Virus record (IMG/VR): IMGVR_UViG_3300031521_000216
Coordinates: 1-34,953 of that record
Length of the DNA stretch: 34,953 nt
Reading direction: 5' to 3' (one strand)
DNA from: a virus
In this document: in pieces, positions 5,783-12,543 of the stretch
Numbering within the stretch: position 1 is the first letter of the stretch
How the letters are laid out: every line of letters starts with the position of its first letter
Notes under the pieces: generated by a model
What the model was told of the DNA's origin: nothing
Databases searched by the model: none
The model's input: the letters and a program-made list of their open reading frames with translations, nothing else
Made by a program: the position numbers and the translations under genes

Positions 5783-5783
5783 C

Positions 5784-5810
5784 TCATCATAGTACGTGTA
5801 ATTCTTGCGA
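5784..5810 (-). promoter_or_regulatory. 27-nt family promoter
   Basis: Minus strand: TCGCA, 14 bases, then the -10 box TATGAT followed by GA. It lies 139 bases upstream of the start of gene 5361-5645 and immediately before its structured leader. Matches seven other copies in spacing and ends. Confidence 0.7.
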
Positions 5811-5816
5811 GGTAAT

Positions 5817-6032
5817 TTACTCGTCGGGCTCAAGAGTCATCAATAGAGGCTGTCCAGATACAAACAACTCTGCTACAGAATCAAGAACTGTCATGTTAAA
5901 AGACATCGCAGGAGTATACTTAGCCCACTCCTTATTACGCTCATCGTTGTAATCTGGCATGAAATATACAACCGTCTGCCCGTCACTGACCGACGTCTTT
6001 CCTGAAACTGTTACTTTAGCTGTAACCTTCAT
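5817..6032 (-). CDS. Hypothetical protein, 71 aa
   Basis: Starts MKVTAKVTVSGKTSVSDGQT with alternating hydrophobic residues typical of beta strands, and ends in a strand-turn segment (SGQPLLMTLEPDE). The protein is small, soluble and acidic, probably a beta sandwich or barrel fold, but I recognise no family. AAGGAG lies 6-7 bases before the ATG, and a copy of the junction RNA motif (6056-6135) lies just upstream in the leader. The gene ends seven bases before the promoter at 5784-5810. Confidence 0.7.
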   Translation of the reverse strand: MKVTAKVTVSGKTSVSDGQTVVYFMPDYNDERNKEWAKYTPAMSFNMTVLDSVAELFVSGQPLLMTLEPDE

Positions 6033-6055
6033 AATTTCTCCTTAAATATAGTTTT

Positions 6056-6135
6056 GGTGGGCACAATTGTTTCTGCCATTTAAGAATATGAGATCCTTTT
6101 GCCCCGACGGCTAGGTTCTCTCAAAATTCCCCACC
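6056..6135 (-). ncRNA. TTAAATGG junction RNA motif, clear copy
   Basis: Outer stem GGTGGG/CCCACC. The first inner arm is GAAT-ttt-GAGA pairing with TCTC-at-ATTC. The linker is TTAAATGG, followed by a second arm GGCA/TGCC. It starts seven bases after the stop of gene 6143-6526, and the SD of gene 5817-6032 follows about 13 bases after its end, so it could act in cis as a leader or intercistronic element. Confidence 0.5.
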
Positions 6136-6142
6136 AGGATTT

Positions 6143-6526
6143 TTACCTGTAATCAGACTTGCCACCACAGGTTGGGCAATCTTCTGCACAATAACTTCCA
6201 TGAGCATGTCCAAATACACGACTACAATTTTTACTATGTGCAAATATCTCTTTACCAACCTCTGGATACGTATCGGGAATCTTCACATTTTCAAACTTCT
6301 TATATGCATCGATATATGTCTCAGACTTATCAGCATTGTACGTAACCTCATAGTACATCCCATCGGGGAGCGTAGTACTAATAAGGCACTTCCAGTTCTT
6401 AAGGACAAAGGAAGACCATACAATATAGACTTCATCGTTACCGAAGGTTACGTGAGTATCCGTCTTCTCAAGATTCTTCTTCACATACTCGAATACAAGC
6501 TTTAATGCTTTATCTTGAAAACTCAT
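6143..6526 (-). CDS. DUF6275-like phage protein, 127 aa
   Basis: The central part (VYIVWSSFVLKNWKCLISTT, DGMYYEVTYNADKSETYIDA, YKKFENV) resembles the DUF6275 family of small phage proteins, whose hallmark as I remember it is a W-x-x-x-x-L-x-N-x-K segment followed by DGMYYExTYN. Function of that family is unknown. The C-terminal 30 residues add HSKNCSRVFGHAHGSYC and CPTCGG, a Cys/His-rich tail that probably binds zinc and may be an extra domain. SD AAGGGAT lies five bases from the ATG. It is followed by a junction-RNA copy. Confidence 0.7.
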   Translation of the reverse strand: MSFQDKALKLVFEYVKKNLEKTDTHVTFGNDEVYIVWSSFVLKNWKCLISTTLPDGMYYEVTYNADKSETYIDAYKKFENVKIPDTYPEVGKEIFAHSKNCSRVFGHAHGSYCAEDCPTCGGKSDYR

Positions 6527-6535
6527 TTTTATCCC

Positions 6536-6826
6536 TTAGCCTAAAGGTACTGTATCGTTGGCCCAAGCAAACCTGTTAGTCTCTTCGAAAAGCCTGAAAG
6601 CTTCGAATACCCAGTTCTCGAGTTTGGCAACATAACCCGGAGTAATGACGAGTGCCCTATACCTAAGTCCTTCGACCATCTGCTTATTTGTAACTACCTT
6701 ATAATTCTCAATCCCAAGAGCTTTTGCGTACTTAGTCCCAGCTCTCACAGTGGTGGCAAGAATCGCTATTGGATATTTCGAGGTATCTGCTTTAGGAAAT
6801 CGCTTACGGTATTCTACCTCATCCAT
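6536..6826 (-). CDS. Hypothetical protein, 96 aa
   Basis: The frame is open to 6958, but the bases above 6826 belong to the upstream gene. The ATG at 6824-6826 lies within the last codons of that gene, with GAAGAAGG upstream, so MDEVEYRKRFPKADTSKYPI is the N-terminus. A positively charged middle (TTVRAGTKYAKAL) is followed by a helical C-terminus rich in aromatic residues. Translation is likely coupled to gene 6819-7085. No known family. Confidence 0.7.
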   Translation of the reverse strand: MDEVEYRKRFPKADTSKYPIAILATTVRAGTKYAKALGIENYKVVTNKQMVEGLRYRALVITPGYVAKLENWVFEAFRLFEETNRFAWANDTVPLG

Positions 6827-7085
6827 TGATTTCAACCTTCTTCTCCGGTGGCTTACGAGCAACCTGGATAACATGATCCATTGCCTCCCACCAGCCACGC
6901 TGATACTCAGCCTCGAACATCTGCTTATACCGAGCAGAAACCATCTCTTCGATAGCATTCTCGTACTTAGTAATCTGCTTATGCAGGTTTCGGTTCTCGT
7001 CTGCGATCTTAGTTCGTTGAGAGTTAAGAATCTCGTTCTTAGCCTCGAGTGACGCGATCTGCGTTTGTGCGGAATTCATAGCCAT
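6819..7085 (-). CDS. Coiled-coil protein, 88 aa
   Basis: Residues 5-55 form a long predicted coiled coil with repeated Ala/Leu/Ile heptads (QIASLEAKNEILNSQRTKIA and following). The rest contains YQRGWWEAMDHVIQVA and a basic tail. The start ATG at 7083-7085 overlaps the stop of the upstream gene as TGATG, so it is translationally coupled; an open extension to 7100 is not needed. The C-terminal part resembles sequences that follow coiled coils in small phage structural or regulatory proteins, but no name can be given. Confidence 0.7.
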   Translation of the reverse strand: MAMNSAQTQIASLEAKNEILNSQRTKIADENRNLHKQITKYENAIEEMVSARYKQMFEAEYQRGWWEAMDHVIQVARKPPEKKVEING

Positions 7086-7348
7086 CAGTGATCCATCCAC
7101 GTCTTGCTATTGAGGCTACTCGGGATACGCGGGTTATTGAGAATCTGCCACCGCTTGATCTTCTCGAGAGACTCAAGGATGATATTAATATGGCGTGCAG
7201 GAGATCCGGCCTTGATGCAGCACATTGCGTAATATGCCAGCACCTCCGGAAGAAGAACATCCTGTGCCCTGCACACAAAGACCGGCTCATCTTCACCGAT
7301 GTTACCGTGCTCGAGAGTTACCTTACCGTACTTATTGTCCTGTGCCAT
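7085..7348 (-). CDS. Hypothetical protein, 87 aa
   Basis: MAQDNKYGKVTLEHGNIGED is preceded by an excellent SD (AGGAGG, seven or eight bases), which decides the start over an upstream codon at 7390. The middle (EVLAYYAMCCIKAGSPARHI) is helical with a CC pair, and the end is polar. The first 35 residues look like a beta-strand module (KVTLEHG, PVFVCRAQD). It lies in a run of overlapping small genes from 8025 to 6536. No family recognised. Confidence 0.7.
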   Translation of the reverse strand: MAQDNKYGKVTLEHGNIGEDEPVFVCRAQDVLLPEVLAYYAMCCIKAGSPARHINIILESLEKIKRWQILNNPRIPSSLNSKTWMDH

Positions 7349-7349
7349 G

Positions 7350-7649
7350 TCAGAGTCCTCCTTGGATCTTAATCTTCTTGGCAATATCATCTACAGTTTC
7401 CTTATTAGGAATATCTCCGTAGAACGTGACAGTTGTAGTCCGATCTTTATCATACTGTCTCTTCGTCGAATAAGCATACTCCACGAGAAATATAAGCATC
7501 AAACCATAAAACATGCCTGCCCATATCCACCAGCCATGAATTGCAGCGCCACCAGATAATCCGCCAAATACGATGACTGTCCATAAGAACCAAAAATCGG
7601 CTTTTCTAATATCGAGAGATGACTTAACCGTCGTCCAGAGCTTATGCAT
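7350..7649 (-). CDS. Two-helix membrane protein, 99 aa
   Basis: Two hydrophobic segments: about residues 21-39 (FLWTVIVFGGLSGGAAIHGW) and 40-57 (WIWAGMFYGLMLIFLVEY), followed by a charged cytoplasmic-looking tail that ends DDIAKKIKIQGGL. The ATG at 7647-7649 overlaps the stop of gene 7642-8025 by eight bases, indicating coupling; a longer frame to 7709 exists but lies inside that gene. Likely an inner-membrane protein of unknown role. Confidence 0.7.
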   Translation of the reverse strand: MHKLWTTVKSSLDIRKADFWFLWTVIVFGGLSGGAAIHGWWIWAGMFYGLMLIFLVEYAYSTKRQYDKDRTTTVTFYGDIPNKETVDDIAKKIKIQGGL

Positions 7650-8025
7650 CGGGATAGTCCGTATCGCTAATATGCTTCGGCTTGTTACCATCCGAATCTG
7701 GCTTATCACTAAGAAGGGTGTAGGTTATTCCACCATCGGTCGAGAAGGCCTCGCCATTCCTACGATTCTGCCAACACGCATTAGGATCTGGCCAGACCTC
7801 GTACGTAAGATGCTGCCACTCCTTCGGGTTTGAGGTGAGAGGCTTCAGGTTCTTAAACTGGAGAAGCGCATTAAGTGTTGGAATAAACACTGATGCAGAT
7901 CCACCAGAATGACCCATGTCGGCAAAGATCTGAATCATCTTCAGATATCCCTCTACGATCTCGGGGTCCTCACCAAGCAACTCGAGCTCATACTTTGCAT
8001 GATTTACAAGATTACTATCGCCCAT
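7642..8025 (-). CDS. Hypothetical phage protein, 127 aa
   Basis: Starts MGDSNLVNHAKYELELLGED, is helical through residue 60 and contains the distinctive CWQNRRNGEAFSTDGGITYT near residue 84. The latter strand-turn segment resembles small phage proteins I have seen without function. The first half, with GHSGGSASVFIPTLNALLQF, may be a helical hairpin. AAAGGAG lies five bases before the ATG. Acidic overall, with no membrane segment. It sits directly after ThyX in the same direction. Confidence 0.75.
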   Translation of the reverse strand: MGDSNLVNHAKYELELLGEDPEIVEGYLKMIQIFADMGHSGGSASVFIPTLNALLQFKNLKPLTSNPKEWQHLTYEVWPDPNACWQNRRNGEAFSTDGGITYTLLSDKPDSDGNKPKHISDTDYPDA

Positions 8026-8051
8026 TTAAACTCCTTTATAGATATTGTTTA

Positions 8052-8759
8052 TTATGGAGAAACTCGGCCATTCTTCTGGAATGACGCATGTGTAAGAGGC
8101 ATCTTCTCTTCAAAGAATGCTTCCATCTTGCGGGCGACCATCTCGATCTCCTGCATGGGATATGACGGGAAGGTGCTTGTCTCATCCTTAGTCCTAAGAC
8201 TAAGAAATGCCATCAGTGATCGAGAATTGCAAGTAGCGTACATCTGAGACATGATGCCCACAGGAAGGACTGCACGAGCAATCTCCTTGGCGACGCCCTG
8301 TTCAAGCTGTTGCTGATAACAATGCCAAGAATCAGCATAAGATATCTCAAGAATTGCTCGAGTGCCATGCACCTGCTCGGAAGTTCCCTCGACGAAGACA
8401 TATGCACCAGGTTTGCCTTCTTGCACCAGTGGCCGATATACGTTAGGCACGTAGAATTCTGCAGGCAACTCGGTATAACGCCCACTCATCTCATTGTAGG
8501 ACCACCCGATTCGATGTCGGTGAAACTCGCGAAAGACAAATATGGGTGCCTTGATTCGGAACGTGAACATGTTGTGCTCGAATGGAGTACCATGCCTGTT
8601 CTTCATCAAGAAATTGATCATACCCGCAGTCTTACCGGGCTCTGTCTCAGTCACGGACTCAGACTTTGTACTGATGCGTGCAGCCCTTACCACCATCTCA
8701 TCTGAAGCGAGACACTGTACAAGGTCCACATCTACATCATCAAGAAATTTTAGCTCCAT
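8052..8759 (-). CDS. thyX: Flavin-dependent thymidylate synthase ThyX, 235 aa
   Basis: Makes dTMP from dUMP using methylene-tetrahydrofolate and FADH2, independent of ThyA. The ThyX signature RHRxxSxNxxSxRY is present as RHRIGWSYNEMSGRY (about residues 80-94). The FAD/dUMP-binding surroundings HGTPFEHNMFTFRIKAPIFV before it and the C-terminal SLMAFLSLRTK-type segment (about 180-190) also fit. Length is normal for the family. SD GAAGGAG lies five bases before the ATG. Phages use it to raise the thymidylate pool for DNA synthesis, consistent with the replication genes upstream. Confidence 0.96.
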   Translation of the reverse strand: MELKFLDDVDVDLVQCLASDEMVVRAARISTKSESVTETEPGKTAGMINFLMKNRHGTPFEHNMFTFRIKAPIFVFREFHRHRIGWSYNEMSGRYTELPAEFYVPNVYRPLVQEGKPGAYVFVEGTSEQVHGTRAILEISYADSWHCYQQQLEQGVAKEIARAVLPVGIMSQMYATCNSRSLMAFLSLRTKDETSTFPSYPMQEIEMVARKMEAFFEEKMPLTHASFQKNGRVSP

Positions 8760-9009
8760 TTTGCTCCTTCAACTCCTTTTTTGTTTTGGTATGCTCTTTT
8801 GTCCAAGTCCGAGCATTCTGAGAGAATACCACCGTATATAACAGTGATGCGGCGATGAATCCGTACTGATGAGATATGATCGCATATACAAACCACAGCC
8901 CCTGACAGGCAATATTGACATACCAGGCCCACCAGAATTTACGTCCTGCAAGAATAAACCCAGTAATACCAACTCCTGTCAGGAGCCACGACCACCAAAA
9001 TAGACTCAT
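8740..9009 (-). CDS. Small membrane protein, 89 aa
   Basis: Three closely spaced hydrophobic stretches rich in Trp and aromatic residues (LFWWSWLLTGVGITGFILAG, FWWAWYVNIACQGLWFVYAI, GFIAASLLYTVVFSQ) followed by a Lys-rich tail. It resembles the small YgjV/PnuC-like helical membrane modules, but that is only a fold-level impression. The start overlaps the stop of gene 9009-9707 as TAATG, and its 3' end overlaps the start of thyX by 20 bases, placing it in the thyX operon. Confidence 0.75.
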   Translation of the reverse strand: MSLFWWSWLLTGVGITGFILAGRKFWWAWYVNIACQGLWFVYAIISHQYGFIAASLLYTVVFSQNARTWTKEHTKTKKELKEQNGAKIS

Positions 9010-9707
9010 TATCCGCCAACCGAAGGATGATTACTTCCTGGAATACACTTCTCGCCAGGGTGGAATCTCTCGCAAGCATCCTTCTTCAGACGCTCAATTT
9101 CATCCTTGAGATACCACATGGCTTTCTCGAGGTCCTCAATATACTTACCCTTGAATTGCGCACGACAGACATACTTGACAACGTTCCCAGCATTGAATGA
9201 CAGTTCTCGAGATATCTCGATTATCTCAACTGGGAATTGAGTGTAGTGAGAAGGATGATTTACTGGATCATCTTTAACATCAACAGTCTTCAATACTTCA
9301 TTCGGTTGAATAGGAGTATTTATCTCATTTGAAAAAGACATATTAACTGTTTGAGTATTTGTTTGAATATTAATTCGATTGCCATAATTATCATGGCACA
9401 GATGCCTTTCACAACTAGGACACCAAATATGATGTACAGAACCACATGTTATGCAGGGATCAAATAGACGTACTTGGCCTTGATGATCACATCCGTTCAA
9501 GGTTTCATCATTGACCTCTGTATAACCTAAAGGAAACCACTCACTCAAAGCGTAGTTCTCATGAAAATACTTTGAGATCTCTACTTTTGTATAACCCATC
9601 TCGCCAAGTTGAGAAAGTAAGTTCTCCATGTACTCAGGAAAAGTTGTTCCCGCCTCTTCCATAATCTGTCGATCAGTCTTCTTAGGATTCATCTTGGCAT
9701 TAGCCAT
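9009..9707 (-). CDS. DUF3310 protein with N-terminal zinc-ribbon region, 232 aa
   Basis: The C-terminal part, from DPVNHPSHYT (about residue 145) to the helix ending KDEIERLKKD (about 212), is a textbook DUF3310 (SaV-like) domain found in many phages, often beside nucleotide-metabolism genes. The N-terminal 130 residues hold CDHQ, CITCG, WCPSCERHLC and several histidines, likely one or two zinc sites. The combination with DUF3310 is less usual. GAAAGGAG in the shared leader lies eight or nine bases before the ATG. It stands directly upstream of the membrane gene and thyX. Function of DUF3310 is not established. Confidence 0.85.
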   Translation of the reverse strand: MANAKMNPKKTDRQIMEEAGTTFPEYMENLLSQLGEMGYTKVEISKYFHENYALSEWFPLGYTEVNDETLNGCDHQGQVRLFDPCITCGSVHHIWCPSCERHLCHDNYGNRINIQTNTQTVNMSFSNEINTPIQPNEVLKTVDVKDDPVNHPSHYTQFPVEIIEISRELSFNAGNVVKYVCRAQFKGKYIEDLEKAMWYLKDEIERLKKDACERFHPGEKCIPGSNHPSVGG

Positions 9708-9796
9708 TTAAACCATCTCCTTTCAAGAGCACAAGGGCCATCATGACCCCATTTCCTAGTACACCACCAAGCCAGAAGTAGTGCCAATGACCACAT
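9689..9796 (-). CDS. Micro-ORF MWSLALLLA, 35 aa
   Basis: Starts MWSLALLLAWWCTRKWGHDG with a short hydrophobic segment, then continues through CALERRWFKWLM, where LERR is encoded by the leader CTCTTGAAAGGAG itself. It ends inside the start of gene 9009-9707. GAGG lies eight bases before the ATG. A related micro-ORF sits at the same place upstream of gene 9807-10331. Real translation is likely but unproven. Confidence 0.4.
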   Translation of the reverse strand: MWSLALLLAWWCTRKWGHDGPCALERRWFKWLMPR

Positions 9797-9806
9797 GGCC
9801 GTTGCC

Positions 9807-10331
9807 TCACAACATCTCCTTTTGGATCTTCACAAGAATTTGTTTAGAACCGACGTATGCTTCATAGAACACAATTGGAGCATCTGAATCCTCAGTCTCA
9901 CTGATCCATGACATGATGTTAGTAGGCACCATTTCTTGAGTTCCCTCGACCATATCACAGGCAAGTCTGGATATGGCTTCTCGGGCACCATCAATGGCAA
10001 GTTCTCGAGTTGCGAACTTTAATTTTGGAATATAATCACGATGATGCATCTCATACAAGACCCATATTTCTTGTTTAGGCGTTGTTTTATACTCAAATTC
10101 CATTATGGAAGATGCCACACGGTAATTCTGAAGAAACTTCGCTGCGGTTTCCGGGTCATACTTTTTAAGAACGTCGAACCAAGACCATCCTTCAAGAGGT
10201 GGAAGCATAGCCAACCCAACATACTCTACAGTGAACCTAATCGCCTCAGTAAGTTCGTGGATAGCCTCTGCCATAGAGTCTTTACCACGCCCCCAAGGAA
10301 GTGTTGGAAGTTTATTCACATCATCAGCCAT
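9807..10331 (-). CDS. Hypothetical protein, 174 aa
   Basis: The ATG at 10329-10331 (MADDVNKLPTLPWGRG) follows GAAAGGAG in the shared leader, so it is preferred over an in-frame start three codons upstream. The first half is helical with many aromatic residues, including PPLEGWSWFDVLKKYDPETA; a beta-rich middle (PKQEIWVLYEMHHRDYIPKL) follows, and the end is a short amphipathic helix. No membrane segment. It lies between two paralogous leader/micro-ORF units, so it belongs to a duplicated arrangement. Family unknown. Confidence 0.75.
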   Translation of the reverse strand: MADDVNKLPTLPWGRGKDSMAEAIHELTEAIRFTVEYVGLAMLPPLEGWSWFDVLKKYDPETAAKFLQNYRVASSIMEFEYKTTPKQEIWVLYEMHHRDYIPKLKFATRELAIDGAREAISRLACDMVEGTQEMVPTNIMSWISETEDSDAPIVFYEAYVGSKQILVKIQKEML

Positions 10332-10376
10332 GCAAACCATCTCCTTTCAAGAGAGCAGTCGCCCTGATGCCCCCAG

Positions 10377-10421
10377 TCAAGAGAGCACCAGAACGGCCAA
10401 TAGTAATGCCAGTGGCCACAT
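10377..10421 (-). CDS. Micro-ORF MWPLALLLA, 14 aa, frameshifted relative of 9689-9796
   Basis: Encodes MWPLALLLAVLVLS and then TGA. One base out of frame, the DNA continues with codons for CSLDWGHQGDCSLERRWFAW, clearly matching the second half of the micro-ORF at 9689-9796. So this copy is either truncated by a one-base insertion or read by frameshifting. It lies just upstream of gene 9807-10331. Confidence 0.35.
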   Translation of the reverse strand: MWPLALLLAVLVLS

Positions 10422-10439
10422 GGCCTTTGCTCCACCGTA

Positions 10440-10640
10440 CTATCCCGTCTCAATATCAGGTCGGTAAAACTTTACCTGATTACTAGTATTCATCATCTTG
10501 GTCATATCTTCTGGGCAGAAGCCCCCATCTTCTCCGCTGAACCACCCGACAAGACCACGGAGCATAACGTTAACATAATTATACTCGTGGTCTTTATCGG
10601 TTCGCTCACGGCCGCATTTAGTGCATACGACCTTATCCAT
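10440..10640 (-). CDS. Small putative zinc-binding protein, 66 aa
   Basis: Starts MDKVVCTKCGRERTDKDHEY. CTKC at residues 6-9, His at 18 and a Cys near residue 43 (GGFCPED) suggest a zinc site, by pattern only. The ATG at 10638-10640 comes two bases after the TGA of the upstream gene, so no separate SD is needed. The open frame continues to 10706 within that gene and is disregarded. Immediately downstream of the probable ssDNA-binding protein and likely co-translated with it. Confidence 0.65.
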   Translation of the reverse strand: MDKVVCTKCGRERTDKDHEYNYVNVMLRGLVGWFSGEDGGFCPEDMTKMMNTSNQVKFYRPDIETG

Positions 10641-10641
10641 A

Positions 10642-11151
10642 TCAGTTACCGAAAGCCTCTTCTGCCTGCTGCAGCATTCCATCAAGAGCCGTCTCAGGAA
10701 CGTCATAGTACTTATCGGCGAGACGATCGGGCATAAGAGTCACGTACATAGACTTCACATACCCCTTGATACCCTTCTTACCATTGATGTCCCACGGAGA
10801 AGGATTGATGCTGAGATCCACCTTCTCAATATCGGCCCAGTCAAGAAGATTTACCATAGACTCAGACAATAACGTCTGACCATGACTCGTGATCAATACA
10901 ATACGAGGCGGCTTAAAGTCGAACTTGACGTTAATCTGTACGTACGGGCGAGCATCATCCTGCTCATCACGAGGTCGAGCCAACTTAACGTTCCACCCCT
11001 CAGCAGTCAACTCCTCAGCCAAATCTGTATCGAGGAAGACACAGAAGTTCCTGTTACCCTCCTTGTTGTACTGAGTCTGCTTACCGCTGAAATTACGGAA
11101 AACGATCTCCGCATTCTCCAACATGATCGCCCTACGGTCATTCCTAGCCAT
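10642..11151 (-). CDS. Probable single-stranded DNA-binding protein, 169 aa
   Basis: I recognise the pattern IMLENAEIVFRNFSGKQTQY, NFCVFLDTDLAEELTAEGWN, KPPRIVLI and DWADIEKVDLSINPSPWDIN as a phage family commonly annotated as ssDNA-binding (OB fold, comparable in role to T7 gp2.5). It would coat single strands at the replication fork and assist the polymerase encoded at 13733-17584. The C-terminus is acidic (QQAEEAFGN), as in many SSBs, for partner binding. The ATG at 11149-11151 has GGAG seven bases away. Assignment is from remembered resemblance, not a search. Confidence 0.7.
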   Translation of the reverse strand: MARNDRRAIMLENAEIVFRNFSGKQTQYNKEGNRNFCVFLDTDLAEELTAEGWNVKLARPRDEQDDARPYVQINVKFDFKPPRIVLITSHGQTLLSESMVNLLDWADIEKVDLSINPSPWDINGKKGIKGYVKSMYVTLMPDRLADKYYDVPETALDGMLQQAEEAFGN

Positions 11152-11317
11152 TAGTGCTCCTATTTTCATCTAAATTTTTGTAACAACGACAACAATATGT
11201 ATAAGTTCTAGACTTTTCTATAGGCTTCCCCCAATTTATTCCAATGGTTGGATTATGCCCAAAGAGAAAACACTCAACCTTTATCCAAAACTTTTTGAAC
11301 TTCGATGTTTCAACCAT
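11144..11317 (-). CDS. Small Cys-rich phage protein, 57 aa
   Basis: Starts MVETSKFKKFWIKVECFLFG, continues with GHNP and ends YTYCCRCYKNLDENRSTNG. The order CxLFGHxP then CxxC is typical of small phage proteins (DUF1660-like) with a zinc-knuckle. The frame overlaps the first bases of the ssDNA-binding gene by eight. No strong SD; the ATG lies four bases after the TGA of the gene above, so coupling is likely. Confidence 0.7.
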   Translation of the reverse strand: MVETSKFKKFWIKVECFLFGHNPTIGINWGKPIEKSRTYTYCCRCYKNLDENRSTNG

Positions 11318-11321
11318 AGAT

Positions 11322-11624
11322 TCACATATCTATCTTGTAACTACTCAACATCTTATAATCCTGCTGGAAGTCGAGGCCACTAAGTACAAATATGTCATCG
11401 TCCTCCTTAACCACCCACATGTAAGGTGCCAACACAGTCCACTGGGCCCACTGCCGGTTAAATACCTTAATTACACCGTCGCCAGGGTTCAATACTCGTT
11501 TGATACCAACAAGACCGATGAGACTTTCAAGATTTGCACCAGTCCAAAGTATTGCTTCTGCGATAGCTGACTTTTTACAACATACTGTGGTATTGATATC
11601 TGATTCAGTTTCTTGATCGCTCAT
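11322..11624 (-). CDS. KYRKKP/QWTG-family phage protein, diverged, 100 aa
   Basis: AIAEAILWTGANLESLIGLV matches the pattern (V/I)EAxQWTGxN of a widespread small phage family, and VLAPYMWVVKEDDDIFVLSG matches its later V-G-x-W-I-V-K segment. A sister copy at 11798-12124 keeps more of the family features. Function of the family is unknown. AAAGGAGAGCG precedes the ATG at 11622-11624, which lies 20 bases inside the end of gene 11605-11790. A tandem duplication that diverged is the likely history. Confidence 0.7.
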   Translation of the reverse strand: MSDQETESDINTTVCCKKSAIAEAILWTGANLESLIGLVGIKRVLNPGDGVIKVFNRQWAQWTVLAPYMWVVKEDDDIFVLSGLDFQQDYKMLSSYKIDM

Positions 11625-11790
11625 CGCTCTCCTTTTTTGCAAGTTCCTCTGCTTCGACCATTAAATCGTCGTGCTTACCCATGCAGCGATCACCCTCTTG
11701 AGTTAAATACTTTGCACGATTATAATTTCTATCTGCAATAATTTTATAGTTCTCCGCAAAGAGACGTGTGCTTTCACTTGTCGGATCCAT
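11605..11790 (-). CDS. Small charged helical protein, 61 aa
   Basis: MDPTSESTRLFAENYKIIAD followed by a helix rich in Lys, Glu and Asp; almost certainly a single long helix or helical hairpin. The ATG at 11788-11790 lies eight bases after the TAA of the gene above, with GAAAGAG inside that gene as SD. The longer open frame to 11895 overlaps coding sequence and is rejected. It separates the two QWTG-family copies. Function unknown. Confidence 0.6.
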   Translation of the reverse strand: MDPTSESTRLFAENYKIIADRNYNRAKYLTQEGDRCMGKHDDLMVEAEELAKKESDERSRN

Positions 11791-11797
11791 ATATGGT

Positions 11798-12124
11798 TTA
11801 CTCTTTCTGTGGTGGGGGTGATATCTTAGGAACGATTGTTTCGTACAAGACTTGGTCGTATAATGTCTCAAATATGGTTTCTCCGACGACTTCAAGACTG
11901 TTTGGATTCTTCACGATCCACTCACCAACTATTAAAGTAACCCAGAGCTTGGCATCCTGCCACACCTGTATCCATGAAGATTTATTAGAGTCTGAGGCAC
12001 TATCAGGCTTATCAATGCCCATAATGTTAAATTTTCCAAGCCAAGAATATAAGTCATCGAAGTTTTTACCCGTCCACTGCATTGCTTCCACAGTTCCAGG
12101 CTTCTTACGATATTTGCTAGGCAT
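11798..12124 (-). CDS. KYRKKP/QWTG-family phage protein, 108 aa
   Basis: MPSKYRKKPGTVEAMQWTGK is the hallmark start of a small phage family usually reading KYRKKPVVIEAxQWTG. Later come LWVTLIVGEWIVKNPNSLEV and FETLYDQV, matching its usual VxxGDWIxK and F-E-x-x-Y segments. Function unknown despite wide distribution in siphoviruses and myoviruses. SD GAAGG lies six bases before the ATG. It overlaps the preceding small gene by eight bases. A second, diverged copy is at 11322-11624. Confidence 0.85.
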   Translation of the reverse strand: MPSKYRKKPGTVEAMQWTGKNFDDLYSWLGKFNIMGIDKPDSASDSNKSSWIQVWQDAKLWVTLIVGEWIVKNPNSLEVVGETIFETLYDQVLYETIVPKISPPPQKE

Positions 12125-12269
12125 TACTGACCTTCTCTCCTAGTTCAAACTCGAGAATTTCAAAGTCTCCGACCATTCCAACTTTAAGTTTAGATATGGT
12201 TTCTTGGTCTGTGACCTCTAGTTCAATCGGGGTTCTTTCCTGCCCCGCTGAGTAGAGATACCCTCTCAC
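12117..12269 (-). CDS. Small acidic protein, 50 aa
   Basis: Using a GTG start at 12267-12269 with GAAGG five bases upstream, the product starts VRGYLYSAGQERTPIELEVT and ends in a strand-rich FEILEFELGEKVSNA. An ATG at 12294-12296 would add nine residues but has no SD. The frame overlaps the end of gene 12223-12543 by 47 bases and the start of gene 11798-12124 by eight, a dense arrangement typical of phage early regions. Function unknown. Confidence 0.5.
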   Translation of the reverse strand: MRGYLYSAGQERTPIELEVTDQETISKLKVGMVGDFEILEFELGEKVSNA

Positions 12270-12543
12270 CAGAACCTTCAAGCAAGACTGTCCCATGAGT
12301 TTCTTGTTCCTTTCTTGCGGTTCGTTCGAGGAGGATGTAATGAATATAATTTGCCGTATGCTGGTTTGCCTGACGCACTAACTCTTTTCCTGCAGTAATT
12401 TTTTGCAGATATAACTCATGTTGTTCGTTCGCACAAGCTGAATACATCTCAGGAGTATACCGCAATGCCGTGAGTTCTTCATCTGTAAGAGGCAATGTTA
12501 CCGTGGAAGGTATTTCATCCTCCCAAGCATATATCTCACTCAC
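12223..12543 (-). CDS. Hypothetical protein, 106 aa
   Basis: The GTG at 12541-12543 has the strong SD GGAGGG seven bases upstream and gives VSEIYAWEDEIPSTVTLPLT. The frame stays open to 12564, but the first ATG there has no room for an SD. Residues 20-75 look helical, with ELTALRYTPEMYSACANEQH and then a basic helix ILLERTARKEQE. The start overlaps the stop of the 29-residue membrane ORF above. Function unknown. Confidence 0.65.
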   Translation of the reverse strand: MSEIYAWEDEIPSTVTLPLTDEELTALRYTPEMYSACANEQHELYLQKITAGKELVRQANQHTANYIHYILLERTARKEQETHGTVLLEGSGERVSLLSGAGKNPD

